Below, in pieces: positions 45,091 to 54,419 of a stretch of 64,000 nucleotides of DNA. Source of the stretch: Hyalangium gracile (GTDB taxonomy: Bacteria > Myxococcota > Myxococcia > Myxococcales > Myxococcaceae). Under the pieces are notes generated by a model, which saw only the letters and a program-made list of their open reading frames with translations, was not told the origin of the DNA and did no database searches. The stretch is from the NCBI RefSeq assembly GCF_020103725.1, contig NZ_JAHXBG010000009.1:186001-250000 (forward strand). Direction: 5' to 3'. Position numbers and translations under genes: made by a program. Positions within the stretch are counted from its first letter, which is position 1; the number at the start of each line of letters is the position of its first letter.

Positions 45091-46911
45091 TCAAGGTCCA
45101 GACTGGGGACCGAACGTCTCCGCGCCGCGAGGCTGCCGGCCGTAGGCCTGGCCCGGAGCCAGCGGGGCCAGCCACATCATGTCCAGCGCCGTCCGCCCGT
45201 CCGCCGCGAAGAGCGCCACCTCCGGGCGCTCCGGGCTCAGCACCGCGCCGAGCCGCAGGGAGGCATCGGCGGCCCCCTGGCGCAGGGTGACGAAACCACG
45301 AGGCGGCACGGTGGCGGCGGCCAGCCGGGACTGCGTGGGCAGGCGGGTGAAGCCGGTCAGGTACAGCCCGTCGAGCGGCGCCGCCGTATTCCCCCGGTTG
45401 TAGAGCTGCACCCACCACGCGCCCGAGGCATCCCGCCCCACCCGGTCGATGACGAGCGGGCCCTGGCCGTGGGCCGAGATGTCCGAGAGGTGGGCGCGCA
45501 GCCACGCGCGGCGCTCGTGCACGAAGCGGCGGAGGAACTCGGGGCTGTAGGCGGCGTGAGGTGGGCTCACCCAGGGATCCTTCGCCTTGCCCTCCGGGCC
45601 CGCGAGGATGAAGGGCGCCAGCAGCCGGTGCATCGCGTTGATGCGCGCGTTGAGGTTCTCCTCCGTCAGCCAGGTGTCCAGCAGCTGGCGCATCCGTGAG
45701 ACGAAGCGGGCGCGCAGCACCTCGTCATCGACGATGCGGGTGGAGAGCGTGTTCCACGCCGGCTTCATGTCGGCGTACCCCAGGTTGCGGCGGAACTCCG
45801 CCAGCTCGTACACCAGCGGATCATACGCGGTGAAGCAGAGCGGCGGACGCTCGGCCCTCCACGTGACGCCGGCCTCGACGGAGCCGTTCCTGTCATAGAG
45901 CGACAGGGCGTTGTTGAGATCCCACGGGACGTACACCCACTTCTCCCGCTTCGGGTCGAACACGAGGTAGCTGCGCGAGTCGGTCTGGTACTCGTTGGAG
46001 ATGAAGGCGTCGATCACCATCCACGTGAGGTACTCGTCCAGCGCCACGTGCTCCTCGGCGAAGGCGCGGAACTGGTGCGGAGGCGTGCGGCTGATGTCGT
46101 CGATGAAGCTCCAGAGCCGATCCCACGGCTGGTCCTCGTTGGTGCGCTTGTCCCACGCCTCCATGTACGCCTCGGCCGGAGGCGGGCGCAGCTCGCAGTC
46201 GTGCATGCCGCAGCGGTAGATGTCGCTGTCTCCGTCCAGGCCATGTGCCTTGAGGAACGGTTTGTCGATGGACTCGACCTCCGTATAGACGCCCTGGTAC
46301 TGGCCGTTGACCATGAGGTGGACGTAGCGCACGGAGGGCACCTTCATCCCCACGCTGGCCGCCAGGTCGTACCAGAGCTTCTCCATCAGGTAGCCGCCAT
46401 CGTCGTACTCCGCGAGCAGCTCCAGGCGCTTGGCCCCGCCCAGGAAGCGATCCTCCTTGTCGAAGCGAACCTGCCAGGGCTTCTTCTCCTCGAAGCGCGT
46501 GGAGCGGCCGCGGTAGCGGACCTCGACGTTCCAGGTGCGCCCCTCGAAGGTGAAGCGAGCGGGGACCATGAAGTCCCGATCCTTGATGTGCTCGTCCAGC
46601 GCCTCCTGGTCCTCCGGTGAGATGGAAAGGACGTAGGTGGGGATGGACGTCTGCAGCTCCGGCCACGCGGGAGCCACGGGCGTGCCCGCGTCAGGCCCCG
46701 AAGTGCCCGCATCCGGACGAGGCGTGCCTGCGTCCGGCCTGGGACCGCCCGCATCCGGGACTCCCGAATCCGGCGGCGACACGCCCGCATCGGGCGAGCC
46801 CTCGGGCTGCTCCTGACCGGACGTCTCTGGAGGAAGAGGCGGAGGCGTTTCGGTCGCGCCTCCACATGCGCTCAGGAGCAGGAGCCCCAATACCCAAGCC
46901 GACAGTCTCAT
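45091..46911 (-). CDS. CotH kinase-like lipoprotein
   Basis: A 606-aa lipoprotein (lipobox LLLSAC, lipidated Cys 16). A repeated PDAG/PDSG linker covers about residues 40-78. The CotH (protein kinase-like) domain starts near 85. It includes EVRYRGRSTRFEEKKPWQV, YLMEKLWYDLAASVGM and VYTEVESIDKPFLK. DLNNALS occurs in VYVPWDLNNALSLYD, comparable to the acidic metal site of CotH. The C-terminal ~110 residues look like a lamin-tail/beta domain. CotH homologues phosphorylate surface proteins; a surface role here is inference. Confidence 0.83.
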   Translation of the reverse strand: MRLSAWVLGLLLLSACGGATETPPPLPPETSGQEQPEGSPDAGVSPPDSGVPDAGGPRPDAGTPRPDAGTSGPDAGTPVAPAWPELQTSIPTYVLSISPEDQEALDEHIKDRDFMVPARFTFEGRTWNVEVRYRGRSTRFEEKKPWQVRFDKEDRFLGGAKRLELLAEYDDGGYLMEKLWYDLAASVGMKVPSVRYVHLMVNGQYQGVYTEVESIDKPFLKAHGLDGDSDIYRCGMHDCELRPPPAEAYMEAWDKRTNEDQPWDRLWSFIDDISRTPPHQFRAFAEEHVALDEYLTWMVIDAFISNEYQTDSRSYLVFDPKREKWVYVPWDLNNALSLYDRNGSVEAGVTWRAERPPLCFTAYDPLVYELAEFRRNLGYADMKPAWNTLSTRIVDDEVLRARFVSRMRQLLDTWLTEENLNARINAMHRLLAPFILAGPEGKAKDPWVSPPHAAYSPEFLRRFVHERRAWLRAHLSDISAHGQGPLVIDRVGRDASGAWWVQLYNRGNTAAPLDGLYLTGFTRLPTQSRLAAATVPPRGFVTLRQGAADASLRLGAVLSPERPEVALFAADGRTALDMMWLAPLAPGQAYGRQPRGAETFGPQSGP

Positions 46912-47062
46912 GAGCCCCTCACCCGAGCAAAACGCGAGCCGCCACCTCAGCCCACGGTTTGCGCGGGCGCGGAGAAGCCAGTGACTTCGATGAGGGAAAC
47001 TCTTTGCTCGGCGCGGGAAGCATCGGTGCCCTGCATGGAGAGCCGGGCGCCCGCGAGCGCCA

Positions 47063-47539
47063 CTACGGCGAGCTGCCGCCGCTCACCTCACAGCTGCGCG
47101 TATACACCTTGACGCCGTCCACCTCGAGGGCGCCGTCCAGCTCCCAGAAGCCGCCGTCCTTCTTCCCCTGGAAGTGGAGCACGCCTCGGCCGGTGGAGCC
47201 GGCCACGGGCATCGTCCAGTCCACGGAGCCCCTGACCGCCGACCACGCCTGGCTGGTCCGAGGCACGCGGAGCCAGCCATGCGACCAGCCCCACCACACG
47301 GAGTCGATGTCCTCGCCCAGCAGGTTGCGCGCCTGCTCGCATGCCCGGAGCTGCTCCAGCGCGGCCCGGGGAGCGCCGCTCATGCTCAGCCGCATGCGAG
47401 ACCATGCCTCGAAGCCGATCCCGACGAAGACCAGGCCCAGGACGACCTGGCCGATGCGCCGGGGGATGCGGGTGGGCTGAGCGGTGCGGGTGGGCACGAG
47501 AGCAGTGTCCACTACCCGTTCGACGCCCGGCAACCCCAC
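47063..47539 (-). CDS. Coa1-like single-pass membrane protein
   Basis: A 158-aa protein with one membrane helix (IGQVVLGLVFVGIGFEAW) and a C-terminal domain. It has the Coa1/Tim21-like pattern: a small helix, then a beta sheet with a Gly-rich turn (VAGSTGRGVLHFQGKKDGGFW). In mitochondria Coa1 assists cytochrome oxidase assembly. Several bacteria carry homologues of unknown role. The GTG start at 47539 is uncertain; GTG 47494 is another choice. Confidence 0.62.
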   Translation of the reverse strand: MGLPGVERVVDTALVPTRTAQPTRIPRRIGQVVLGLVFVGIGFEAWSRMRLSMSGAPRAALEQLRACEQARNLLGEDIDSVWWGWSHGWLRVPRTSQAWSAVRGSVDWTMPVAGSTGRGVLHFQGKKDGGFWELDGALEVDGVKVYTRSCEVSGGSSP

Positions 47540-47722
47540 TCCCCCCAGGGCACCCAGGAAGTCACCTTCCCGCGCGCCTGCTCGAGACAGGCCCGGCGCG
47601 ATGGTGAGACGTTATCCGGTACACTTTCCGTGCGAGCGAGAAGAATAGGGTGGATGTGAAAAGACGCAGCCCAACCCCAGAGGTAGGCTAGAGTTCGAGC
47701 AATGGCCTACGGGGGGCCTGAC

Positions 47723-48355
47723 ATGATCCAGCCAAATGCACCGGTGATGTCTCCTGGCGCCGCGGGCAGGGAGTCCGCCTACTCGCGCTATGTGTCGCTG
47801 CCGTCTCCCTCGGACACCGTGCGAGGGATGTTCTTCAACGGGCTGCTGACCCTGGTGAAGACGTACGGAGGCGAGCCGGCCCTCAAGCAGTGCCAGGGCA
47901 TGCTGGGCGACATCCGTTTCGAGCGTAGCTTCATCAGCTTCTCCAGCTACCCGGCCACGGACTTCCTGCGGCTGTGCGTCGCCGCGTCCCAGGTGCTGGC
48001 GCCCAGCCTCGGCAACCCGGAGAACACCGCGCGCCAGCTGGGCATGTACACCTCGCGGGACTTCCTGGCCACCATGGCGGGCAAGTCGTTGATGGTGCTT
48101 GCGGGAGGCTCGCCGCACCGGCTGCTCGGCAGCATCTCCCAGGCCTACCGCGCGGCGGTGAGCTTCGGCGAGCGGAAGGTGTCTCCGCGAGGCGACAAGT
48201 CGCTCGTCGTCAGCTACACGCGGGACTTCTTCCCGCCGGTCCACACCGAGGGCGTGCTGCTGGCGGTGCTGGAGGCGCTCAAGGTGAAGAATCCCCAGGT
48301 GCGCTCGCGCTCCCTGGGGCTGCTCGACAGCGAGTACGAGGTGACGTGGGAGTAG
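47723..48355 (+). CDS. DUF2378 (TIGR02265) myxobacterial family protein
   Basis: A 210-aa protein. Its core (SPSDTVRGMFFNGLLTLVKT, FERSFISFSSYPATDFLRLC and PHRLLGSISQAYRAAVSFGE) matches the DUF2378/TIGR02265 family, which is largely confined to myxobacteria. The function is unknown. ATG 47723 is preferred because a G-rich block lies 6 nt upstream; ATG 47702 gives a 217-aa form. It is divergent from the Coa1-like gene and convergent with the kinase gene. Confidence 0.82.
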   Translation: MIQPNAPVMSPGAAGRESAYSRYVSLPSPSDTVRGMFFNGLLTLVKTYGGEPALKQCQGMLGDIRFERSFISFSSYPATDFLRLCVAASQVLAPSLGNPENTARQLGMYTSRDFLATMAGKSLMVLAGGSPHRLLGSISQAYRAAVSFGERKVSPRGDKSLVVSYTRDFFPPVHTEGVLLAVLEALKVKNPQVRSRSLGLLDSEYEVTWE

Positions 48356-48398
48356 GCCCCCCCACGCCAGTGCTGGCTCCCCTGCCCTCCGGCCGTGG

Positions 48399-50237
48399 CT
48401 ACCGCTGGATCGCGGGGAGCGACATCGTCATCGGGCGCATGCGCCGCTGAAGCGCCCAGTAGTAGCGGTGCCCGGGGATGTTGAGCGGATCCAGCGTGAG
48501 CGCCTGGGTGTAGCACTGGAGCGCCGCCTTCAGGGCCTCCTGCGCCTCCAGGCTCCGGGCCTGGACGAAGAGCGCCTGGGCCTGGGCCTCGGAGCCCGGC
48601 CGTGCGCAGAGGAAGGCCCGACGCATGGGCTCCACCTGCTGCTCCGAGAGCCCCGCGGCGATGCACCGGGCGATGCCGAAGGTGTTGCCCCGGCTGGCAT
48701 CGAAACCCGCGCGGGTGAGCGGATCGCCCAGCGTGCGCCGGGCGGCGTCCACGCGGGCGCGCAGCAGCTCCAGCTCGCGGCGCTGGCTTCGCGGAAGGGT
48801 GCGGCCCCAGAAGTGCGCCACGCGGTTGACGGCGGCCTCGCAGCGCTGGCGGATCTCATCGAAGCTCGCCGTGTTCGGCAGGCCCAGGAAGGTGTAAGGG
48901 TCCTGTCCGACGGCGGCGGTGCGAGAGAGGAGCTGCGCCAGCTCGGGGTCCGGCGGAGGCTCGGCGGCGCCAGCGCTGGACTGGGCCACCAGGGCGGTCA
49001 GCATCTCCGAGGGCTCGGCGAAGTGGACGAAGAACCCGGCGGACACCCCCCAGGCGACCGCCTCGTCCTGGGAGACGTGGCGCACCACATCCCCCACGCA
49101 GACGAGCGAGCGTCCCTGGAAGGAGAGCTCCAGGGGCAGCCGGGCCGCGAGCGGCGGCGGCGGCCCGTCGAAGATGACGAAGAGGCCCTCGGAGGTGACG
49201 TCGCTGACGCGGACCGGAAGCGGCTCGAGGCTGCCCAGGTTCCCCACGCGCACCTGCAGGCCCATGGGCTCCTGGGTGCTCGGGGCCACGGCCTCCAGCG
49301 TCATCGTGGGCCGGGACATGCGGCGCTGGGCCGTGATGAGCGCGAGCTGGAAGTCCCGCGCGCTGGGGAAGCGCTCCTCGGGCCGCCGGGCGATGGCCTG
49401 CATCATCACCATGGACAGCACGGGAGGAATCCGAGCGTCCAGCGCGTGCGGCGCCGGCGGTCGCAGCTCCTGCTGCTTGAGGAGCACCTCGCCCATGCGG
49501 CCACGGCCGAAGGGCAGGCGCCCGGTGAGGAGCCGGTAGCCGATGACGCCCAGCGCGTACACGTCCATGCGGGTGTCCGCGGCGGAGGTCTCCCACTGCT
49601 CCGGAGCCATGTACGCGGGCGAGCCCAGGGAGACGCCAGCGGCCATCTCCTCCTGGGAGAAGCACGCGGACAGGACGCTGGCCATGCCGAAGTCGAGCAC
49701 CTTCGCCAGGCGCTGGCCCTGCTTGTCACGGGTGATGACGACGTTGTCCGGCTTGAGATCGCAGTGCACCACGCCGCGCGCGTGCGCGGCCTCGAGCCCC
49801 TCGAGCACCTGGATGAGCAGGGCCGTGGCGTCCACCGGCGACAGCGGCAGCGGCATGCACGACAGCGGCTCGCCCTCCACGTACTCCATGAGGATGGACG
49901 GCAGGCCGCCGGGGCCCGGCCGCGCATCCAGCACGCGCGCCACGTTGCGGTGGAGGACGCGGCTGGCGGCCTGGGCCTCCACATAGAAGCGGGTGCGGAC
50001 GTTGGCATTCGCGGCCAGCGGCGGGTGCAACACCTTCACGGTGAAGCGCGCCCCGGTCGGGGGATGCATGGCCAGATACACGGCGCCCACGGCCCCGAGC
50101 CCGAGCAGGCGCTCGAGGATGAGGGGACCATGCCGCTGACCTACGAGAGAATTGACCTCGTCCATCTCGGTGGCACCGGTGAACGCCGGGCATGCACTCC
50201 CGGCCGGATGAACTGCCTGGCAGCGAACGCATCCCAT
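48399..50237 (-). CDS. Ser/Thr protein kinase with PilZ and J-like domains
   Basis: A 612-aa protein. A short Cys-containing start (MGCVRCQAVHPAGSACP) may bind zinc. A Hanks-type kinase domain follows: K68 in RFTVKVL, catalytic HCDLKPDN at 158-165, DFG (D182) and APEQ. Next come a PilZ-like domain (~330-430, VRVSDVTSEGLFVIFDGPP), a J-like domain (~455-520, YTFLGLPNTASFDEIRQRC) and a C-terminal TPR-like helix pair. PilZ domains bind cyclic-di-GMP, so kinase output may respond to it. That is inference; the RxxxR motif is not obvious. Confidence 0.85.
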   Translation of the reverse strand: MGCVRCQAVHPAGSACPAFTGATEMDEVNSLVGQRHGPLILERLLGLGAVGAVYLAMHPPTGARFTVKVLHPPLAANANVRTRFYVEAQAASRVLHRNVARVLDARPGPGGLPSILMEYVEGEPLSCMPLPLSPVDATALLIQVLEGLEAAHARGVVHCDLKPDNVVITRDKQGQRLAKVLDFGMASVLSACFSQEEMAAGVSLGSPAYMAPEQWETSAADTRMDVYALGVIGYRLLTGRLPFGRGRMGEVLLKQQELRPPAPHALDARIPPVLSMVMMQAIARRPEERFPSARDFQLALITAQRRMSRPTMTLEAVAPSTQEPMGLQVRVGNLGSLEPLPVRVSDVTSEGLFVIFDGPPPPLAARLPLELSFQGRSLVCVGDVVRHVSQDEAVAWGVSAGFFVHFAEPSEMLTALVAQSSAGAAEPPPDPELAQLLSRTAAVGQDPYTFLGLPNTASFDEIRQRCEAAVNRVAHFWGRTLPRSQRRELELLRARVDAARRTLGDPLTRAGFDASRGNTFGIARCIAAGLSEQQVEPMRRAFLCARPGSEAQAQALFVQARSLEAQEALKAALQCYTQALTLDPLNIPGHRYYWALQRRMRPMTMSLPAIQR

Positions 50238-50514
50238 CAACGCCACCCCCACGTGAAACCCCCACCCACGCAATGCGTGAGCGGGATCACTGCAACGTTC
50301 GTGCAGGGGGCAGTCGTGGCCTACCCGACGCTCGAACCCCTCGAAGTCGCGAGGAGGGGCCCGCCACGGGGGGCGAGGGGACCGTCATTTTTACCGGAGC
50401 CCCCTTCCGGGAGGCTCCAGCATCTACCGGCTTTTCCGAGATTGCCTGTCATCCGCCGCGGGGTGCCACAGGTGGTGCGTTCTGCAACGCTGCGCGGCGA
50501 GGGAGCCGGTGCGC

Positions 50515-51189
50515 CTACCGCTTGCGCACATTGGCGGCGCGCTGGAGCACCGTCTGCTTCCGGGTGCCCTCCTCGCCGCGCATCCACTCCTTCATGGCGG
50601 GCACCACCTGCTTGCTCCAGGCACGGCCCGCGCGCACGGTGATGAAGGCCTCCACCAGGGTGTGGACGATGTTGGAGAGCTGCTCGACCAGGTAGAGCCG
50701 CTCGCCGAGCTGGGAGTCCTCATCCTCGCTCATCAGCTGAGGGAGCTTGGCGGCGCGGAGGTCGAGGAACTCGGCGTCCAGCGTCGTCTCATACACCTTC
50801 TCGCCGTGGGTGAGCATCAGGCGCGCCTGGTGGACGAGCAGGCCGCGATCCAGCGAGTGCTTCACCTGCTCCGAGTAGGGAGCCATGGCGCCGCGAGCCG
50901 ACAGCTCGGTCACGTCGCCGCTGACGCCCTTGAGCACCACGCGCCCGAGGAAGAGGACGACGACGCCGGCCTTCTCGAACTCGACCAGCGGCTCGCCGGC
51001 CTCCGAGCGCCACAGCAGCCAGGTGAGGAACTCCCGGCCCAGGTACGCCTTGCCGCGCAGCAGGGCCTCGCGAGCCTTGCCACGTTCGACCTCGGCCTCG
51101 TCCTGCTTCTCCTCGGTGGCGGCGCCATCGATGCCGACCTCACCGCGCATGAAGGCCGCTTCCTGGCGGGCCTGCTCACGCTTCCCCAT
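50515..51189 (-). CDS. RdgC C-terminal half, separate gene
   Basis: A 224-aa protein. REFLTWLLWRSEAG, TTLDAEFLDLRAAKLPQL and RLYLVEQLSNIVHTLVEAF match the C-terminal part of RdgC, the ring-shaped DNA-binding protein that inhibits RecA. ATG 51189 overlaps the stop of the N-terminal-half gene by 14 nt, so the two are translationally coupled. The combined length (about 440 aa) exceeds the ~300-aa RdgC of enterobacteria. Confidence 0.72.
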   Translation of the reverse strand: MGKREQARQEAAFMRGEVGIDGAATEEKQDEAEVERGKAREALLRGKAYLGREFLTWLLWRSEAGEPLVEFEKAGVVVLFLGRVVLKGVSGDVTELSARGAMAPYSEQVKHSLDRGLLVHQARLMLTHGEKVYETTLDAEFLDLRAAKLPQLMSEDEDSQLGERLYLVEQLSNIVHTLVEAFITVRAGRAWSKQVVPAMKEWMRGEEGTRKQTVLQRAANVRKR

Positions 51190-51829
51190 GACGCACCTCC
51201 TCCACCGGCAGCTCGGCCGCCAGCTCGACACCGATCAGCTCCGCGGTCGGCCCCAGGGCCGACTCCTCGATGCCCATGCGCGCGGCGGCGGCGGCGGGGA
51301 TGAGCGGAGTGAGCTTCACCTTGAACGCCGTCTCGACACCGTTGAGCACCTCCTCCACGGCCTTGCGCGAGGCGGCCCAGACTTGCAGCTGCTGGGTCTT
51401 CAGGTTCCAGCTCACGTCATGCACCTTGGTGATGGGCACGGCGCGGTTGCGGAGCATCTGGCGCAGCGAGGAGCGGTTCTCGGTCTTCTCTCCGCGGCTG
51501 GGGGGGCGGCCCTTCTCCTTCTGGAAGGCGGCGGCCCACTTGTCGACCTCGGCGCGGAGCACGGCGCCCGGAATCTTGATCTGGTCGATGCGGTAGGAGA
51601 ACAGGGCGTACTCCCCATAGAAGAGGCTGCCGGCGGAGAACTCGGAGGCGTCGTGGTTCTCCAGCTCGACGAAGCCGGCGGCTCGCTCCTCCTCGGAGCG
51701 GCGGTCGATGGGGGCGAAGGCACGGGCCTTGAGGGCGCGAGACAGCGAGCGCTTGAGGTCCGCGGCGGCTCCCTCGGCGGGCTCGACGAGGAAGCGTGAC
51801 AGGGTGACGGCACCACGCAGGACGGGCAT
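51176..51829 (-). CDS. RdgC N-terminal half, separate gene
   Basis: A 217-aa protein. VTLSRFLVEPAEGAAADLKRS and ALFSYRIDQIKIPGAVLRAEV correspond to the RdgC N-terminal domains. RNRAVPITKVHDVSWNLKTQ is also shared with RdgC. A frame break separates it from the C-terminal gene, but the overlap suggests a stable two-gene arrangement rather than an error. It is divergent from argS, 150 bp away. Confidence 0.75.
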   Translation of the reverse strand: MPVLRGAVTLSRFLVEPAEGAAADLKRSLSRALKARAFAPIDRRSEEERAAGFVELENHDASEFSAGSLFYGEYALFSYRIDQIKIPGAVLRAEVDKWAAAFQKEKGRPPSRGEKTENRSSLRQMLRNRAVPITKVHDVSWNLKTQQLQVWAASRKAVEEVLNGVETAFKVKLTPLIPAAAAARMGIEESALGPTAELIGVELAAELPVEEVRHGEA

Positions 51830-51979
51830 GAGGCGCGGCACAATGAGGAGAGCAGATGCGTCAGTCAAGCTACCTGGGGTACGACACCTATCAGAGGGTG
51901 CACGGAAGCCGTGAAGCCCGGGCGGATTCTGCCTAGATTGCGCAGCCCTCAAGGCCAGTGACTGGAGAAAGACGTCCCC

Positions 51980-53758
51980 ATGCGGCACAAGGTTTTCGCT
52001 CTCATCCATGAAACGCTCGCGGCGCTGAAGGCGGCCGGCACGCTCAAGCTGGAGCAGATGCCGGGCTTCACCGTGGAGCCCCCGAAGAACGCGGCCCACG
52101 GCGACTGGGCCGTCAACGTGGCGATGCTGCTGAACAAGCCGGAGGGCAAGCCGCCCCGAGACATCGCGAACGCCATCGTGAAGGGGCTGGTGGACAAGGA
52201 GGGCATCGTCGCCAAGGTGGAGGTGGCGGGCCCGGGCTTCCTGAACTTCACGTTGAAGGAGGCCGTCACCCAGCAGGTGGCGCGCGAGGTGCTGCAGGCC
52301 GGGGATGCGTTCGGCCGGCGGGCACCGAAGTCGACGGGCAAGCGGGTGATGGTGGAGTTCGTCTCGGCGAACCCGACGGGGCCGGTGCACATCGGCCATG
52401 CGCGCGGGGCGTTCATGGGAGACGCGGTGGCGCGGCTGCTGGACGCGGCCGGGCACGACGTGACGCGCGAGTTCTACATCAACGACTACGGCAAGCAGGT
52501 GGAGACGCTGGGCCGCACGTTGCAGAAGCGCTACCGCCAGCTGTTCGGGGAGCAGGTGGAGCTGGCCGAGGGCGAGTACCCGGGCGAGTACGTCATCGGC
52601 ATCGCGAAGGCGTGGAAGGAGGAGGTGGGCGACAAGTACCTGAAGGTGCCGGAGTCCGAGTGGCTGGCGGAGGCCATCGCGGTGGCCATCCGGGAGAACC
52701 TGAAGGCCATCCAGGCGAGCCTGGAGAAGGCGAACATCCGGCACGACGTGTTCTTCAGCGAGGCCTCGCTGCACCACGCGGGCAAGGTGAAGGCGATCGC
52801 CGAGGAGTACAAGAAGCGCGGGGTGACGTACGAGGCGGCGGAGGCTCGGCGCGACACGGAGAAGGTCCGGAGCGAGGAGAGCAAGGCGGCGCAGTACACG
52901 GAGCGGCAGAAGGGCGGCCTGTTCCTGATGACGAGCCAGCACGGGGACGACGAGGACCGCGTCATCCTGCGGCATGACGGCACGCCGGTGTACCTGACGG
53001 CGGACCTTGCCTACCACAAGGAGAAGTACGACCGGGGCTTCGACCGGATGATCGACGTGTTCGGAGCGGACCACGCGGGACACACGCCGCGCATCAAGGC
53101 GGGCATGGTGCTGCTGGGGTTGGATCCGAAGCGGCTCGAGTTCCTGCTGGTGCAGTTGGTGCGCATCACCCGGGGTGGCGAGGAGGTGAAGGTCAGCAAG
53201 CGCAAGGGCACGGTGTTCGAGCTGGAAGACCTGATCGACGAGGTGGGTCCGGATGTGTGCCGGTTCCTGTTCCTGATGAAGACGGCGAACTCGCGCTTCG
53301 ACTTCGACCTGGACCTGGTGCAGAAGCAGTCGAAGGACAACCCGGTCTTCTACTTCCAGTATGGCCACGCGCGGTGCGCGAGCATCCTGAAGAAGGCGGT
53401 GGAGAAGGGCACGCCGTTCGTGGGGCTGGAGGCACTGAAGCCGGAGCACCTGGCGCGGCTGACGCTGCCGGAGGAGCTGGCGATGCTGAAGAAGATGAGC
53501 CAGCTGCCGGACGTGGTGGCGAGCGCGGCGGAGCGGCTGGAGCCGCACCACGTGCTGTACTTCTGCCAGGAGCTCATCACGGACTTCCACAGCTACTACA
53601 CGAAGTACAAGACGGACCCCATCATCAGCGGGGACGTGGAGAAGACGCAGGGCCGACTGGCGCTGGTGGCGGCGCTGAAGCAGACGCTGCGAAGCGCCTT
53701 CGCGCTGCTGGGCATCACCGCTCCGGAGTACATGGAGGCCCCGCCCGAGGAGGAGTGA
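51980..53758 (+). CDS. argS: Arginyl-tRNA synthetase
   Basis: A 592-aa class I aminoacyl-tRNA synthetase. The N-terminal Add-1 domain leads to the HIGH motif in NPTGPVHIGHARGAFM and the YINDYGKQ element. A KMSKS-like VSKRKGT follows, then the C-terminal anticodon-binding domain. It charges tRNA-Arg. It is divergent from rdgC and followed by a convergent gene. Confidence 0.97.
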   Translation: MRHKVFALIHETLAALKAAGTLKLEQMPGFTVEPPKNAAHGDWAVNVAMLLNKPEGKPPRDIANAIVKGLVDKEGIVAKVEVAGPGFLNFTLKEAVTQQVAREVLQAGDAFGRRAPKSTGKRVMVEFVSANPTGPVHIGHARGAFMGDAVARLLDAAGHDVTREFYINDYGKQVETLGRTLQKRYRQLFGEQVELAEGEYPGEYVIGIAKAWKEEVGDKYLKVPESEWLAEAIAVAIRENLKAIQASLEKANIRHDVFFSEASLHHAGKVKAIAEEYKKRGVTYEAAEARRDTEKVRSEESKAAQYTERQKGGLFLMTSQHGDDEDRVILRHDGTPVYLTADLAYHKEKYDRGFDRMIDVFGADHAGHTPRIKAGMVLLGLDPKRLEFLLVQLVRITRGGEEVKVSKRKGTVFELEDLIDEVGPDVCRFLFLMKTANSRFDFDLDLVQKQSKDNPVFYFQYGHARCASILKKAVEKGTPFVGLEALKPEHLARLTLPEELAMLKKMSQLPDVVASAAERLEPHHVLYFCQELITDFHSYYTKYKTDPIISGDVEKTQGRLALVAALKQTLRSAFALLGITAPEYMEAPPEEE

Positions 53759-53767
53759 CCCGGCGGT

Positions 53768-53783
53768 GGAGCCCCAGGGCTCC
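53768..53783. terminator. Short hairpin between argS and convergent gene
   Basis: GGAGCC-CCAG-GGCTCC (6-bp stem) lies in the 34-bp gap between the argS stop and the convergent hypothetical gene. It is a weak candidate. Confidence 0.3.
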
Positions 53784-53792
53784 GTCGTCACC

Positions 53793-54404
53793 TCATCCTT
53801 GAGCTGCCGCGCTCAGCTCCTCCTGCAGGAGCTGAGCGACTTCCAGCCAGGCCTCCCGCTCGACGCATGCGGCGTCTGGATCCCGCTTGATGGTGGCCAG
53901 AATCTCGAACCGGCTCACGTCATCACTGCCAGAGGCTGCGGCCTGATACCAGCGGGCCCATGCTTCGGGGTGACGTGAGCCCCAGTACTCGAGCCGCTCC
54001 GCGCTGACGGCACGCTCGATGGCATCCGCCAACAGCTCGCCGCGCTTGCCTTCGTCATCCAGGAGATGACCTGCTTTCCAAAGCGCCTCCACCGCGGCAA
54101 TGAAGCTGTTGGCACCCGGGCCAGGGAAGTCGGACTCCGCCTCGGGCCAGCTCCTGCTGTCAGGGCTCCGGGCTGCATCGGCCACAGACTCGATGAACTC
54201 GCGGGGCCAATGCACATCGGGCTGATGGCGCTCGAAGGTGGTCAACCGACGCGAGACGAACTCTTGCGCGAGTCGAAGTCCCTGGCTCGAGGGCAGTCGG
54301 CGCAGCAGCTGCTGAGTGGCATCCCAGCACCCGTTCACATCGCCACGCCCGGCCGCCAGCCTCAAGGCTCCGAGCTCCTTCTCGATCGATATGGGCCCGT
54401 TCAT
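53793..54404 (-). CDS. Downstream partner of lipoprotein, candidate immunity protein
   Basis: A 203-aa soluble, helix-rich protein (CWDATQQLLRRLPSSQGLRL, EAWLEVAQLLQEELSAAAQG). No family was recognised. No signal peptide or membrane segment. It starts 15 nt after the stop of the lipoprotein gene and is probably co-transcribed. By its position it could be the immunity protein for that lipoprotein. It is unlike the SUKH-type candidate at 23.2 kb, as expected if each partner matches its own toxin. Confidence 0.6.
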   Translation of the reverse strand: MNGPISIEKELGALRLAAGRGDVNGCWDATQQLLRRLPSSQGLRLAQEFVSRRLTTFERHQPDVHWPREFIESVADAARSPDSRSWPEAESDFPGPGANSFIAAVEALWKAGHLLDDEGKRGELLADAIERAVSAERLEYWGSRHPEAWARWYQAAASGSDDVSRFEILATIKRDPDAACVEREAWLEVAQLLQEELSAAAQG

Positions 54405-54419
54405 GAGTGACCTGCGGAC

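Noticed and set aside
47690-47701. GTTCGAG as part of a tRNA T-loop
   Set aside because: No cloverleaf around it.
50396-50418. Hairpin GGAGCC..GGCTCC in the region after rdgC
   Set aside because: On the minus strand the stem is followed by an A-run, not a T-run, so it is a poor terminator.
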